The position numbers and the translations under genes were made by a program. This document shows positions 18,901-26,896 of a stretch of DNA of 39,894 nucleotides, piece by piece. Where the stretch lies: positions 1 to 39,894 of the IMG/VR virus record IMGVR_UViG_3300040770_000377, one strand, 5' to 3'. Numbering within the stretch: position 1 is the stretch's first letter; each line of letters begins with the position of its first letter. This stretch comes from a virus. The notes beneath the pieces were generated by a model that searched no databases, was not told the origin of the DNA, and saw nothing but the letters and a program-made list of their open reading frames with translations.

Positions 18901-20421
18901 TTCGTAGATATCGCCTTCAGCAGAAGTTCTAAAAATACCTTTATTGTTAATCAATAAAGTACTTCCAAACCCATCAGTGATAACTCCAGCAGGCGGGTAT
19001 TTACCACCTGTAATATTAGCCTGAGATCCAAAAAGGTTGTCCATACCTGTAACTGGAAAAGCTGGCGAAAGGCCTTTATTCAATAATAAAAATACCGCAG
19101 CAAATTCATATACCTCACCCTTCCAAAGACCTAAATATTTTGAAGCCATTTCAGGATCAGCATAAGATTCAGTTATTATCTTAGTCTTTTCCCAAAGAGT
19201 CATGCTTAGCGCAGCATTCTCCAGAGTTGATATATCTGATTCACTGATAGTAGCAGATGCTCCTGCAAGGGCTAGTCTGTCGTTTATAATAGTGGCTGTC
19301 GTTATTGTATCTATAGGAGTAAACCCGGAGTTTATCTCAGAGGAGTCTACTAAAGAAACATCTTCTAGACCTGTGTGGCTTATAACTATACTATCAGTGT
19401 CCCCATAAGAGAATACATAGTTAATTTTAAAGACCTCCATGGTTGCCTCGTCTCGGCCGTCAAAGTGCGCAAAATAAACGCGAATTCCAGCATACGAAGA
19501 GTCAAGCTCTGTTAATGTAAACTGAATCATTCTATCAGAAACCTGGTCTTTGTTTAGACCAAGCCCAGCATTAGAAATAGGAATCAAAGGCGACTCATAA
19601 AGAATCTCAGTAGTGTTCCCTTCTTGAGTTGAATATTTAAAATAATAACGGTATCCCCCTCCTCTTAAGTAACCCCCTTCCAATACCTTAAAAGTCTCTT
19701 CGCCAAAAGCATCGACTACTTTTACAGGGTAGTTAGTGTTTTGTATTAAAGCTACTCTATCCCAGTCATCGTCAGAATAAATGTTACTGTCTTTTGTACC
19801 GGTACGATCAGCAATACTTACTAACCTACTTGAGTCAATCCTTTTAAATCTAGAGTTAATTATACCTGGGTTATTCTTGTCATCAGTAAATATAATGTTC
19901 ACAGAACCGTCAAAATCCCCTTGGATATCCATATCAATAAACCTATTCTTTTCGAAGTTAAATTTATTGGTGATAAAAGGAGAGTTTGATAAAGGGTTGT
20001 TAACTACTCTAAAATTATGAAGAAAAGAAAACTTCTCTTCAAGCAAAGATGTGCGAGGAGCTCCTACTACTTGGCTATTAAGCTCAGTCCAGTTAGGGCT
20101 TGGAAAAGTACCTATACCTCCTGTAACAAAAGTACCGTCTCCTCTAAAGGCACCAACAAGAATGTATGCAATATTGTTATTTATCTTTATTCCTAAGGGA
20201 ATGAACCGGCGCTTCTTGTTGCCGTCATAAAACTCCGGAAGATCTAATACATGCTTCTGCCCTTTTATATTTTGAAAAATATACTGGTTTTCACCCACGG
20301 TGATAAGCTCCATGTTAAGAGCGTTAGTAACCGTATTTGAAGGGCTGGATCCTACATGTAAATCGGACACCATTCCTCCCTCAAACGAATTCATTGCTGA
20401 TATGTTACTACCTCTTCCCAT
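15949..20421 (-). CDS. Muzzle / phage stabilisation-type tail protein
   Basis: At 1490 residues this is the largest gene here. Its N-terminus has the NSFEGGMVSDLHVGSSPSNT element (11-30) followed by a run of beta strands with ..NIKGQKHVLDLPEF.., the pattern of the P22 gp10-like 'stabilisation protein' family. In crAss-like phages this family is greatly enlarged and forms the muzzle that closes the tail barrel below the connector rings. The body is rich in beta strands with few Cys. A late segment (about 1280-1420: TYNTVLQKWMSEISEGNKF, SARAGIWKEDELT) looks propeller-like, as in that family. It overlaps the 99-residue gene by 14 bp at its start and the 478-residue gene at its end. The size, position after the connector genes and N-terminal motif support the call; the exact name depends on homology searches. 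Confidence 0.78.
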   Translation of the reverse strand: MGRGSNISAMNSFEGGMVSDLHVGSSPSNTVTNALNMELITVGENQYIFQNIKGQKHVLDLPEFYDGNKKRRFIPLGIKINNNIAYILVGAFRGDGTFVTGGIGTFPSPNWTELNSQVVGAPRTSLLEEKFSFLHNFRVVNNPLSNSPFITNKFNFEKNRFIDMDIQGDFDGSVNIIFTDDKNNPGIINSRFKRIDSSRLVSIADRTGTKDSNIYSDDDWDRVALIQNTNYPVKVVDAFGEETFKVLEGGYLRGGGYRYYFKYSTQEGNTTEILYESPLIPISNAGLGLNKDQVSDRMIQFTLTELDSSYAGIRVYFAHFDGRDEATMEVFKINYVFSYGDTDSIVISHTGLEDVSLVDSSEINSGFTPIDTITTATIINDRLALAGASATISESDISTLENAALSMTLWEKTKIITESYADPEMASKYLGLWKGEVYEFAAVFLLLNKGLSPAFPVTGMDNLFGSQANITGGKYPPAGVITDGFGSTLLINNKGIFRTSAEGDIYEPLPGGKGRRHVTYIEVNCSATAINADLAKIASGFFIVRRKRIKNILLQGMAVPTLRLPSKYPSLPEGMAKNQAGLAAGRRYMLKHYPVTNPTLGLNTKYRAKFDRNNEALFNDDFDTVFVPQPTPLINVVTSEKSWFVAGSIGQKVSSTVYGRTVDKDTGKETNKMHLAFYSCELELNFSAIKGNLNGINPEIRVQQLFGNASPVAYTYTELKAGLPLFKSEPNLIIRHAEKISMSKSGWTIFPSLNVRATIMESGRASFSKDSFTAKADRPLGFISSNISVSAENLIETTQKINYTQPFATDTRRVSDKTMDASIMLSNTRLDGKLKVSSVIAQSYSRYIGIEVTIPSGSNIPSALFNYMRSLVSASSELPNLAGIMLDTTGDLNNRKFTNTGHLANIFRSSTGRWEEKDIINIYKYDSNKVYHAVSNRFPLSKVSIPVFRGDGFISKIYKKAVYKNGIPTSRSATSADAADFGLGLLTEIADNTKTSDINENEQDDLGRGLFDVGQVVELVSFSNINADIRSIEVFSPEDSLMYGGDRDFYPNTQNVFGDSRPDSTGYNHGYTGDVNPVSYSRIAENSPSYNTEFPNRILLSERNKTQGFFNAFRDLKGFNYRDYGVEFGPIIKLIGIKNILLSIHPTGVLAIGVDDRTLVAEGSDVFVNTAQALSPTSKTISDLFGASHPEAIVRTDTTIAGVDYNSSAVWVFEGDKLTVISEFAVKTVLEKFKMAIEKGGHTPYDEAVSYRSRVYATFNHSKHTMYISYVAENSQTKEQYHVGTITYNTVLQKWMSEISEGNKFSMAIGSGTYTTGFYDSARAGIWKEDELTDPVTGKFIRARLRGVDYEYGFEIVLNKEPALEKVLDNIRMITNKSLPFEIVYTTSEDENDAAVNIWGSVPGDRVLRQKIITRNKSGRISPRLGILDENAYYKNSGLYIEVGRISPSLRKAAGFKRVRDKSIKVKFIYKGNDETFLQAIISMLSISYN

Positions 20422-20707
20422 CTTTTATTTCTTTTACTTTTTTACCGGCTGTTCTCATGTTTGTCAAATGTTTTCGGCTGTAAATCCTAGCCACGATAAA
20501 CCTATTCAATTTACCATTTTCCAGAAAAGATTTCTTTGACCGTATGGTGAACCCTCTGTACCATACTCTCATATAACTACTAAGTTCCCCAGTTAAGCTT
20601 TTAACCATTCTGCGTAGCTCCTTTTTTTCTATCTCAGGAAAATATATCTCCAGTTCATCTACGTATTGATCAGCGTATTTTTCTGTCATTGCTTTTTGTT
20701 TTTCCAA
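20408..20707 (-). CDS. Small basic helical protein of the connector region
   Basis: This 99-residue, Lys/Arg-rich protein is predicted helical in its first half (MTEKYADQYVDELEIYFPEI, then EKKELRRMVKSL). Its stop is TAG. It overlaps the upstream 164-residue gene by 22 bp and the muzzle-like gene by 14 bp, so its product is probably co-translated with connector and muzzle proteins. The basic charge could suit DNA or internal virion contact. I do not recognise a family. It is kept as a real gene because it has a perfect operon fit on the coding strand and no better frame in this interval. Confidence 0.65.
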   Translation of the reverse strand: MEKQKAMTEKYADQYVDELEIYFPEIEKKELRRMVKSLTGELSSYMRVWYRGFTIRSKKSFLENGKLNRFIVARIYSRKHLTNMRTAGKKVKEIKDGKR

Positions 20708-21180
20708 AATACCTTATTACTTTTTGGATACTTCTTTCCTTTGTTCACCTCATCTATTAACATAGAGTATAAGTAAGGAGGAATAAAGCACTCACACACA
20801 GTTGAAGCTTTATATCCCGGGTCAAAAAGTATTATTGGCATTCTGTAATTAGTTACTTTAAAGTCTACCAATGGAATTTTCATGTTCTCTTTTATACCCT
20901 TACCCGATATAATTTCTTGTGATGCAGGTTTGTAATCTACGTAAAACATAGACTTTACATTTCGATCGAAGTATACTACATGCCCTGCAATAACGTCCAT
21001 AATTATGAGCTCGAGTAATCGAAACAACACAGTGCTGTACACCCTGGAAGTACCTCCATCAGATGTAATAGTCCTAGAACCGTGGCCTGGTTTATACGTA
21101 ATATTCTCAAGACGATCCTGCAGCAAATCTGCTACGGATACTATTACCCGCTGATCAGTCTCAAATCTCTTGTAACCCAT
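20686..21180 (-). CDS. Conserved-position neck protein of unknown function
   Basis: This 164-residue protein lies between a connector-type gene and the muzzle region. It has mixed alpha/beta composition, with a hydrophobic helix at about 50-70 (VLFRLLELIIMDVIAGHVVY), too mixed to be a clear membrane anchor. A motif ILFDPGYKASTVCECFIPPY at about 116-135 contains two Cys. The C-terminal 20 residues are strongly basic (KGKKYPKSNKVFWKNKKQ). It starts directly after the stop of the 249-residue gene (no gap). The position fits a head-tail joining or ring component of crAss-like phages, but no family is recognised from sequence alone. Confidence 0.6.
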   Translation of the reverse strand: MGYKRFETDQRVIVSVADLLQDRLENITYKPGHGSRTITSDGGTSRVYSTVLFRLLELIIMDVIAGHVVYFDRNVKSMFYVDYKPASQEIISGKGIKENMKIPLVDFKVTNYRMPIILFDPGYKASTVCECFIPPYLYSMLIDEVNKGKKYPKSNKVFWKNKKQ

Positions 21181-21930
21181 TTATCTGCTGTATTTTGTAG
21201 GTCTGTTATAACTCTTTTTATTAAAGGATGTCTTAGCATTTAACACCTCATCTAGCTCATTGTCCGTTAAATCCTCTGGAATTGACGCGGCTTGTGTAAG
21301 ACGGGCAGCAACGCCAGTATAATATTCTACCATAGCAGAAAGGCCTTTGTCTCCTCTGTTGGCACCTCTTACAGCAAGCACTCTCGCCGTAACTGCGGCC
21401 AGGGCATTTGCCTGCTTTCTTGTTATAATTGGAAGCCCTTCTAAATCCGTGGTAATCCCTGTAAAAGCCAAAGCAATTTTATGGCCTGCATACTGCTTAC
21501 CTACACTAATGTGTTTTCCTTCCAGCTGGTAAGAGATGTATCCTTTGCCTGCAGCACCTGCAAGTCCAGGGCGACCGCCTCTTCCCAAAGAAGTCATTAT
21601 ACCTTCCATAGTATAATAAGTATCTGTATTTAAAATTCCATCCATTTCAAAATCAACTCTAGTAGCATACGCTTTTCTGCCCATTTCCTGAGTAGTAACC
21701 GCATCTATGGTGTCAATATTACATGGAAGATGTGCTTTTCCAGAAGGATCTACAGTAATGTAGCTTACATATTCTGTAGCTCCAAAATGCTTTATATTTC
21801 TAAGTGTATCTACCGCTATGTCAATGTAATCGTATTCGTCCATATGCATACTGTACATGGTCTTTAAAACTGCAAGACCTGCCCTGATGTTCATGGTATG
21901 TTCGTTTTTAGCTACGTCTCTCTGTTCCAT
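21181..21930 (-). CDS. Head-tail connector / tail tubular-like protein
   Basis: This 249-residue protein has a helical N-terminus (RAGLAVLKTMYSMHMDEYDY, 16-35) and an ITVDPSGKAHLPCNIDTIDA stretch at 58-77, the 'lp.di..i..v' pattern seen in T7 gp11/P22 gp4-type tail tubular and ring proteins. A Gly-rich loop follows at about 114-130, then a segment of beta strands, and a helical region at about 175-215 (ANALAAVTARVLAVRGANRG). Crassviral genomes carry such proteins as stacked connector rings between portal and muzzle, consistent with this position. Its start overlaps the 224-residue gene by one base (TAATG). The family placement is by pattern resemblance, so moderate. Confidence 0.6.
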   Translation of the reverse strand: MEQRDVAKNEHTMNIRAGLAVLKTMYSMHMDEYDYIDIAVDTLRNIKHFGATEYVSYITVDPSGKAHLPCNIDTIDAVTTQEMGRKAYATRVDFEMDGILNTDTYYTMEGIMTSLGRGGRPGLAGAAGKGYISYQLEGKHISVGKQYAGHKIALAFTGITTDLEGLPIITRKQANALAAVTARVLAVRGANRGDKGLSAMVEYYTGVAARLTQAASIPEDLTDNELDEVLNAKTSFNKKSYNRPTKYSR

Positions 21931-22604
21931 TATGCTTGCTGGGTGTTAGGTTTTGGATTCATGTGCATCTGTCTGTAATAGTTAACATACTTTTGCGTCA
22001 AAGTGTCTATTACTTCCATCTGTACATAGCTTGGAGCATAGAATTCAGCCGAGGCAAATTGATCGTAATATTCCGTGTTAAGTAAATCATACGGATTGTC
22101 AAATAAAGCGTCCATCGATATAAACTGAAGTGCATTGTATTTCCCCATATTAAAAAGAAAAACATCGTGCATGCCATCAGAGTTAGGAGTAGAGCTCACC
22201 CATGCAAAAGGCATTCTTGAAGTAGCCAGCCTGTATTTATGATACCTGTAGTCTCTGTCAAAGTAAACTTTAAAAGACAGCTCTCCATCCATTGTCCCTA
22301 AAAACTGAATAGGATCAGCAATAGCCCTGTTGATGTTTGGAATTAAAAAATGCGGGGCGCCTATAGAAGACTCTACAGAGCAATTTGCTGATAAGTCCTT
22401 ACATTCTATTCTGATACCATCGATTCTCTGGGTCAATTTATTAATATCCAATAACCCCTGAGCAGATAGTTTTACAATTACTGCTGAGGTAGTTAGAAGT
22501 ATTTCGTCTTGTAGCTGCTCCAGAGAAAAAGATGTTGAAGATATGCCATTAAGGCCATCGGCAACATGGTTTCTAACTGCGCTTGCCATTTCGGAGAGTG
22601 TCAT
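21930..22604 (-). CDS. Connector/ring-type head-tail protein
   Basis: This 224-residue protein has an N-terminal helical region (about 1-60), then a beta-rich core containing IPNINRAIADPIQFLGTMDG and FKVYFDRDYRYHKYRLATSR, and a C-terminal helical stretch (about 190-215, YVQMEVIDTLTQKYVNYYRQ). Helix-core-helix organisation and location between a decoration/head gene and the tubular-like gene resemble the stacked ring proteins of crAss-like necks. It is the first gene after a transcription terminator. A GTATTAT motif lies 24 bp before the start, so this gene may open a new transcript for the neck and tail genes. Tail/neck assignment is good; the specific ring is not determined. Confidence 0.6.
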   Translation of the reverse strand: MTLSEMASAVRNHVADGLNGISSTSFSLEQLQDEILLTTSAVIVKLSAQGLLDINKLTQRIDGIRIECKDLSANCSVESSIGAPHFLIPNINRAIADPIQFLGTMDGELSFKVYFDRDYRYHKYRLATSRMPFAWVSSTPNSDGMHDVFLFNMGKYNALQFISMDALFDNPYDLLNTEYYDQFASAEFYAPSYVQMEVIDTLTQKYVNYYRQMHMNPKPNTQQA

Positions 22605-22624
22605 ACGTTTAGTGTTTAAGCTAT

Positions 22625-22645
22625 TATTATAATACTAATTATACT
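22625..22645 (-). promoter_or_regulatory. Candidate promoter, GTATTAT motif
   Basis: On the minus strand AATTA-GTATTAT-AATAAT lies 24 bp before the ATG at 22604, just after the terminator of the preceding gene. The same core occurs in four other leaders here. It does not match the host TAnnTTTG consensus. Confidence 0.4.
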
Positions 22646-22650
22646 TAAAT

Positions 22651-22682
22651 AAAAAAAGCAATCAAATTAATGATTGCTTTTA
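22651..22682 (-). terminator. Rho-independent terminator after the head/decoration candidate gene
   Basis: A perfect 11-bp stem (AAAAGCAATCA at 22654-22664 paired with TGATTGCTTTT at 22671-22681) closes a 6-nt loop. Read on the minus strand it is followed by a run of seven U. It begins about 25 bp after the stop of the 271-residue gene. The A/T symmetry also gives a weaker plus-strand terminator. Confidence 0.85.
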
Positions 22683-22706
22683 GTTTGGTCTTAAAAAAGG
22701 TTTGGC

Positions 22707-23522
22707 TTATACTGGTGTTACCCCTGTTACCAATTTTGATAAAATCACGATTGCTGCTGCTGCAGATGCTTCGTTCATGTATGCAGAGAACATTACGTTT
22801 CCGTATCTTGTCTCAGTGTTAGCATCTCCATAACCAAGCATTTCATGAGGAGCCCATCCTGGAGAAACATCTCCGGCTGCACTTGACCATGTAATCTCAG
22901 TATACTTACCTCTAACATCTACGGTGTCATTTCCACCTCTGCTTCCGTAAGGATCAAGGTTTTCTCCTGTAGAGTTCTGAACGCTTTCTTCAATATGACG
23001 GCCTAAACCAACACCTTCAGAAGGAGCAGTAGTGATTGCCCAAGTGTATTTTTGAGATACTCCTGTGTTCACATCACGAATTTCAATTGACTCAATTGAA
23101 ACCCCTTCGTAACCTGGTTGGAATGTAGCAATTAAAGTAGTAGTTCCAGAGAACTTAACTACCTGATCGTTAAATCCTGCAATTTGAGCTGCAGCAAACG
23201 CCCCACCAATGTTAGTACTACCTGCTTTAGATTGGAAAGTCCATACATCAATATCACTAAAGATATTAGACAATACTCTTTCTGAGCGAATACCAAGTAC
23301 AATGTCGTACGTTTTAGTATCGTCATAAGGTGTAACCGGAGTGATTGTGTACACACCTGCCACTGCATTTTTTGCAACAGAAATTCCCCCTTGTCTTCCT
23401 GCCGCAGCAGCAACTGTTGGGATTGCAAAAGTTCCGAATCCTGCGATGGAGATTACTCCATTTGCTTCTGTAACGTTCGCGTTACTGTTAAGCACAACTG
23501 TTTTTGTTCCTAAGTTAAACAT
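22707..23522 (-). CDS. Probable abundant head protein (auxiliary capsid/decoration candidate)
   Basis: This 271-residue protein is Ala/Gly/Thr/Val-rich with dense beta strands and no enzyme motif. Its beginning (LGTKTVVLNSNANVTEANG) and middle (TLIATFQPGYEGVSIESIEI) fit a compact beta structural protein. The strand-rich middle, the HIEESVQNSTGE segment (around 183) and a C-terminal Ala-rich helix do not match a family I can name. It is the only gene in the head block, apart from the MCP, that has its own long leader (81 bp) and a strong terminator after it, as expected for a protein needed in many copies. That makes a capsid accessory protein likely, by inference. Alternatives are an internal or cargo protein. 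Confidence 0.55.
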   Translation of the reverse strand: MFNLGTKTVVLNSNANVTEANGVISIAGFGTFAIPTVAAAAGRQGGISVAKNAVAGVYTITPVTPYDDTKTYDIVLGIRSERVLSNIFSDIDVWTFQSKAGSTNIGGAFAAAQIAGFNDQVVKFSGTTTLIATFQPGYEGVSIESIEIRDVNTGVSQKYTWAITTAPSEGVGLGRHIEESVQNSTGENLDPYGSRGGNDTVDVRGKYTEITWSSAAGDVSPGWAPHEMLGYGDANTETRYGNVMFSAYMNEASAAAAIVILSKLVTGVTPV

Positions 23523-23575
23523 AATCTTTAAGTTTTTGCGAATAGCCTTGTACCAGTATAGACTACTCTAGTTTA

Positions 23576-23603
23576 TAAAAAACCTTGGAGCTGGTGTCCC
23601 CAA
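23576..23603 (-). terminator. Possible weak terminator after the 248-residue gene
   Basis: On the minus strand UUGGGG pairs with CUCCAA (one G-U pair, 7-nt loop) directly after the stop codon. Two G follow, then six U. On the plus strand the same stem contains an A-C mismatch, so it favours minus-strand transcription. It would isolate the next gene's leader. Confidence 0.4.
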
Positions 23604-24350
23604 TTATCTTCCGCCCTTTAAGCCTGTTGATACGTCACTAATACTTTGGTTTACCGCCATATTAGATTGTAATCTAGGATTAGAGCCTCTTTCTAATATT
23701 AATTTCAAGGCAACCTTTATAATCTCTTCTCCTACTTCCTTAGAGAATTCCAGTACCTGGCTCGTGTCAGCATCGCTTTCTATCTCGTCCTCCTGTAAAT
23801 CAACTAATATGGGTTGAGAAAGGTATTCTATGGTTATAGTACTAATTTTTACTCGCTTAGGATCGATATCACCGATATTAATTTTTATCTTATTATCTAT
23901 GATCTCAAAATAAGGTCTATAAAACTTAGCCTCCAAATATTTATTGCCTAGTAATCCTGCTTTTATTTCAGACGACATTCTAGTGACTTTATAGGAAGTA
24001 GTTGTTCCTGGACGTTGGTCGCATTTGGTTATAGGCCTGCTAATAGCTACGTCTATAATGCAACTCAAAAGGTGTCTGTATTCGTCTATCTTCACTGCTG
24101 TGCCCGGTATACTTTTGTATATACTGCTGATGGGAGTCTCTAAAGAGGATGCCTGGAAGGACTTCTTCCAGGACCTCATATCATCTGCCAGCTGCTGGTT
24201 TGTTTCAAACACCTCATACCTAGTTTTCATATACTCACTGATCGCTTTATTAAAATAATAAAGGTAATCCTCAAGATACAAAGTAGGTGCCTCCTCTTTT
24301 ACAAGTTCGGTCAAGATGTCGATGTAAGCCTGTCTAGCTGTTAATTGCAT
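23604..24350 (-). CDS. Head-neck structural protein (ring/connector candidate)
   Basis: This 248-residue protein has an N-terminal helical part (about 1-65, with ARQAYIDILTELVKEEAPTL and YYFNKAISEYMKTRYEVF), a beta core with ISTITIEYLSQPILVDLQED at about 169-188, and a C-terminal helix VLEFSKEVGEEIIKVALKLI (about 200-219) leading to an LKGGR end. The combined helix, 'YLSQP' strand and acidic helix is found in crAss-like connector/ring proteins, as far as I can recognise by pattern. It begins 3 bp after the previous gene's stop and ends at a possible terminator. It is assigned to head completion or the neck, moderate confidence. Confidence 0.55.
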   Translation of the reverse strand: MQLTARQAYIDILTELVKEEAPTLYLEDYLYYFNKAISEYMKTRYEVFETNQQLADDMRSWKKSFQASSLETPISSIYKSIPGTAVKIDEYRHLLSCIIDVAISRPITKCDQRPGTTTSYKVTRMSSEIKAGLLGNKYLEAKFYRPYFEIIDNKIKINIGDIDPKRVKISTITIEYLSQPILVDLQEDEIESDADTSQVLEFSKEVGEEIIKVALKLILERGSNPRLQSNMAVNQSISDVSTGLKGGR

Positions 24351-24353
24351 GGT

Positions 24354-25352
24354 TTATTGTTTGTTTCTTAAGTTTGCTTCTCTTGTCGCAAGACCTTTTT
24401 GATAAGGTGTCATTGCTTGCATACTCTCCAACGTAGGAGTAAGAATACCTAGCTTAGAATCAGAAGTGTTTTCTGTATCAGTAGTATCTACATCCAGAGT
24501 TGTGCTCTTGATAGTATCCTCTCCGCTGTACGTGTCACTGTCTTCGTCTTCATTACTACGCGCTTCATTTTCCAATGGATTTTGAACTAATTTTTTAGCT
24601 CCGTAAGTCACCGCCTCAATAGCTTTTGTAGTGATGTGGTTCTTAGGATTTGCAAAGAATGCTATTACAGCTCTATCCTCAACTCCTAACAGTATCTCTC
24701 CAAAAGTAAACACACCGTTGCGGTTAGTGATCACGTTTTTCTTCATTGCATGCATAAACATAAGCTCAAGAGAGAAAGTCTTACTTTCGTATACCGCTCT
24801 TACTTTAGCAGGCTCAGTGTTTACCATTAGAAGTAAAAATTCTTTTACATCCGAGATAACTGCATCTGACATATCCACACCTAAAATGCTTACTCTGTTG
24901 TATAAATTCTCTGGAGTATCTTGAAGAATGTAATTCATCAATTCCACTCTCTGTTCTGTTTCGCTAACCTTCTTAGCAGATTCAAACCCTGGTCTGAAAA
25001 TGTAGAAATAAGCTCCTGGAGTCCCTTGCCCTGATTGAAAATCTTCTGCGATCTCAACACAGTGCTGCATCCACTCCCAGTCCTTAGCCCATGTAGTATT
25101 ATTAAGGTCTATTTCTATTCCGTCATAAAGCTTTAGTCGGCTTTCAACTGAAGGCACATACCCCATTTCAAGTTTCTTAATCTCTGGGATGTTCATATTG
25201 AGTCCCAAGTACCTTCCATTAATATCCTTAGTAGGAGAGATGGTACACTTGTCATCTTTAAAGAAAGATTTCAAAATTAATACTCTGTCTGAAGGCGTAC
25301 CGTTTGCTAACTGAGCAGCTGAGTACCCATTAGTGTTTTTATTAAATTCCAT
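24354..25352 (-). CDS. Head protein directly following the MCP, acidic C-terminal tail
   Basis: This 332-residue protein has a folded N-terminal region (about 1-265, with YFYIFRPGFESAKKVSETEQ and VSILGVDMSDAVISDVKEFL) and a disordered Asp/Glu/Ser/Thr-rich stretch at about 268-310. It ends with a short conserved-looking motif (TPYQKGLATREANLRNKQ). The gene directly after the MCP is conserved in crAss-like phages but its function there is not one I can state. The acidic linker with a terminal basic motif could be a flexible tether to the capsid. It starts after the MCP terminator, so its expression depends on readthrough or a separate promoter in the 79 bp gap. No family function is claimed. 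Confidence 0.55.
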   Translation of the reverse strand: MEFNKNTNGYSAAQLANGTPSDRVLILKSFFKDDKCTISPTKDINGRYLGLNMNIPEIKKLEMGYVPSVESRLKLYDGIEIDLNNTTWAKDWEWMQHCVEIAEDFQSGQGTPGAYFYIFRPGFESAKKVSETEQRVELMNYILQDTPENLYNRVSILGVDMSDAVISDVKEFLLLMVNTEPAKVRAVYESKTFSLELMFMHAMKKNVITNRNGVFTFGEILLGVEDRAVIAFFANPKNHITTKAIEAVTYGAKKLVQNPLENEARSNEDEDSDTYSGEDTIKSTTLDVDTTDTENTSDSKLGILTPTLESMQAMTPYQKGLATREANLRNKQ

Positions 25353-25386
25353 AATGTTTTATTGTTATTGTTCCTATTTTCATCTA

Positions 25387-25416
25387 ATTAAAAAAGGGAG
25401 GGTTTTAAACCTCCCC
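25387..25416 (-). terminator. Rho-independent terminator after the MCP
   Basis: A GGGAGG/CCTCCC stem (25396-25401 with 25410-25415) encloses an A/T loop that can extend the stem. On the minus strand it runs directly into UUUUUU-AAUU. It lies 16 bp beyond the MCP stop, so it probably limits readthrough and keeps MCP mRNA in excess. Confidence 0.88.
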
Positions 25417-25431
25417 TATTTCTATTCTACC

Positions 25432-26859
25432 TTATGATGGTGTCACTGAAGAGTAAGCCTCTTTAACGATTGCAGCATTGTAAGGGTTAAAAACTACAGC
25501 AGCAGAATATCCTAACAAGTGGTACTCACTTCCATCAACAGATGTAGCCAAGTCCGTATTGTTTTCTTTTCCGCTGAAACCGCCCATACCTTTCAATTTA
25601 CCAGAAAGCATTTCACGCCCTTCTAATGTAAACATTGAGATACCAGAGTTTGCAGTTGTTTGATCAACACCCACGTTGATACAGAAACCGTATCCTGAGT
25701 AAGGATATTCATCAGACAAGATTTTGTCGACCATGAATACAACTGTATTCCCTTGGAAAGTATAACTGTCATAATGAGCTCCTACCTTAATTTTGCTACC
25801 ACCGTTATTGGTCCAGTAGTATTCACCATTTGCGTTTGCATTGAAACGTAAATCATCTTTCAACAATCTACCTAATTGGTCATACAATCTTTCGTTCACT
25901 ACAAACGCGTATGTATTTCCGATAGAGTTTGCAGATTTCTCTCTCATAGACGCCATGATATCTTCTAACCAACGAGTAGTTAAAACAGAGTAAGCGAATT
26001 TCTCACAGTATCTTTCGATCTGCTTGATAACACCATCTCCAATTGGAATATCCTGACCTTTTTCGTCTTGCATAGTACATTTACCATTAGCATCGAAGTT
26101 AGTTTCTCCGAAAAGTAAATGATTCTCACGTGCCCATAAGTACGATTCCAAAACATCTTTTTCAAGTTTTTGTAATCTGAAGTACTCATATTCTAACTTA
26201 CCGTTCATTGCGTTTTTAGCGCCTCTCTCGATGTAGAATTCTTGTGAAGCTGAATACTCAGCAGACTGAACATCACTTGATCTGTGTTTAGACAAGTAGT
26301 TACGGTGCGTCTCTGTGTTGAATTGATACTTAACATATCCTCTTACAGAAAGCTCTGGATGGTAGTTAGAGCGGAAACGTGTAGTACGTCCTTTCTTTAA
26401 CATAGAAGCATCCGGGATTCCACCGTTGTTAGATACCATTTTAACTTTGTGCTCAAAGTTTTTGGCTCCTTTGTAGATCGGAGGCGCTACAATAAACAAT
26501 TGAGTTCCATTCTCTAAAGCGAAAGTCTCATTTTTGTTGTAGTACTTCTCCTCAAGACTTACAGTAAATACACCTGCAGTAGGCGTAGCATCAGCTGTAA
26601 TCTTAACTTTTTTAATGAAGTTCACATCGATTCTCCATTGGATTGCATAAGAGTTGATTGGCGTAAACTGCCCTTCAGACTTCTTATTAGTGTACACGTT
26701 TCTTAAACCTTCAGTAAGATTACTGATAGTCAAACGTGGATACATACGTACTACTTGCCCCATTACGTGTGGCTTTTCTCCTAAGAGAGCCCCGAAGTGT
26801 TGGCGAGTTCTAGTCGTGTGTATGTTTTTGTCGACAAACTTGCGATCTACAATTCTCAT
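25432..26859 (-). CDS. Major capsid protein, crAss-like type
   Basis: This 475-residue protein is placed as MCP by its length (crAss-like MCPs are close to 490), its position a few genes after the portal, and its sequence style. The N-terminus runs MRIVDRKFVDKNIHTTRTRQ, with LTEGLRNVYTNKKSEGQFTP around 50-69. A long helical stretch lies in the middle (ARENHLLFGETNF then YCEKFAYSVLTTRWLEDIMA), and the end is beta-rich (YWTNNGGSKIKVGAHYDSYT). I see no N-terminal scaffold-like cleavage region, consistent with HK97-fold capsids that lack an attached scaffold domain. A separate acidic protein precedes it. A strong terminator follows its stop. It forms the icosahedral shell. Confidence 0.85.
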   Translation of the reverse strand: MRIVDRKFVDKNIHTTRTRQHFGALLGEKPHVMGQVVRMYPRLTISNLTEGLRNVYTNKKSEGQFTPINSYAIQWRIDVNFIKKVKITADATPTAGVFTVSLEEKYYNKNETFALENGTQLFIVAPPIYKGAKNFEHKVKMVSNNGGIPDASMLKKGRTTRFRSNYHPELSVRGYVKYQFNTETHRNYLSKHRSSDVQSAEYSASQEFYIERGAKNAMNGKLEYEYFRLQKLEKDVLESYLWARENHLLFGETNFDANGKCTMQDEKGQDIPIGDGVIKQIERYCEKFAYSVLTTRWLEDIMASMREKSANSIGNTYAFVVNERLYDQLGRLLKDDLRFNANANGEYYWTNNGGSKIKVGAHYDSYTFQGNTVVFMVDKILSDEYPYSGYGFCINVGVDQTTANSGISMFTLEGREMLSGKLKGMGGFSGKENNTDLATSVDGSEYHLLGYSAAVVFNPYNAAIVKEAYSSVTPS

Positions 26860-26896
26860 ATTCTAGAAATTTATAATTAATATTTGGGTTAGTTGT

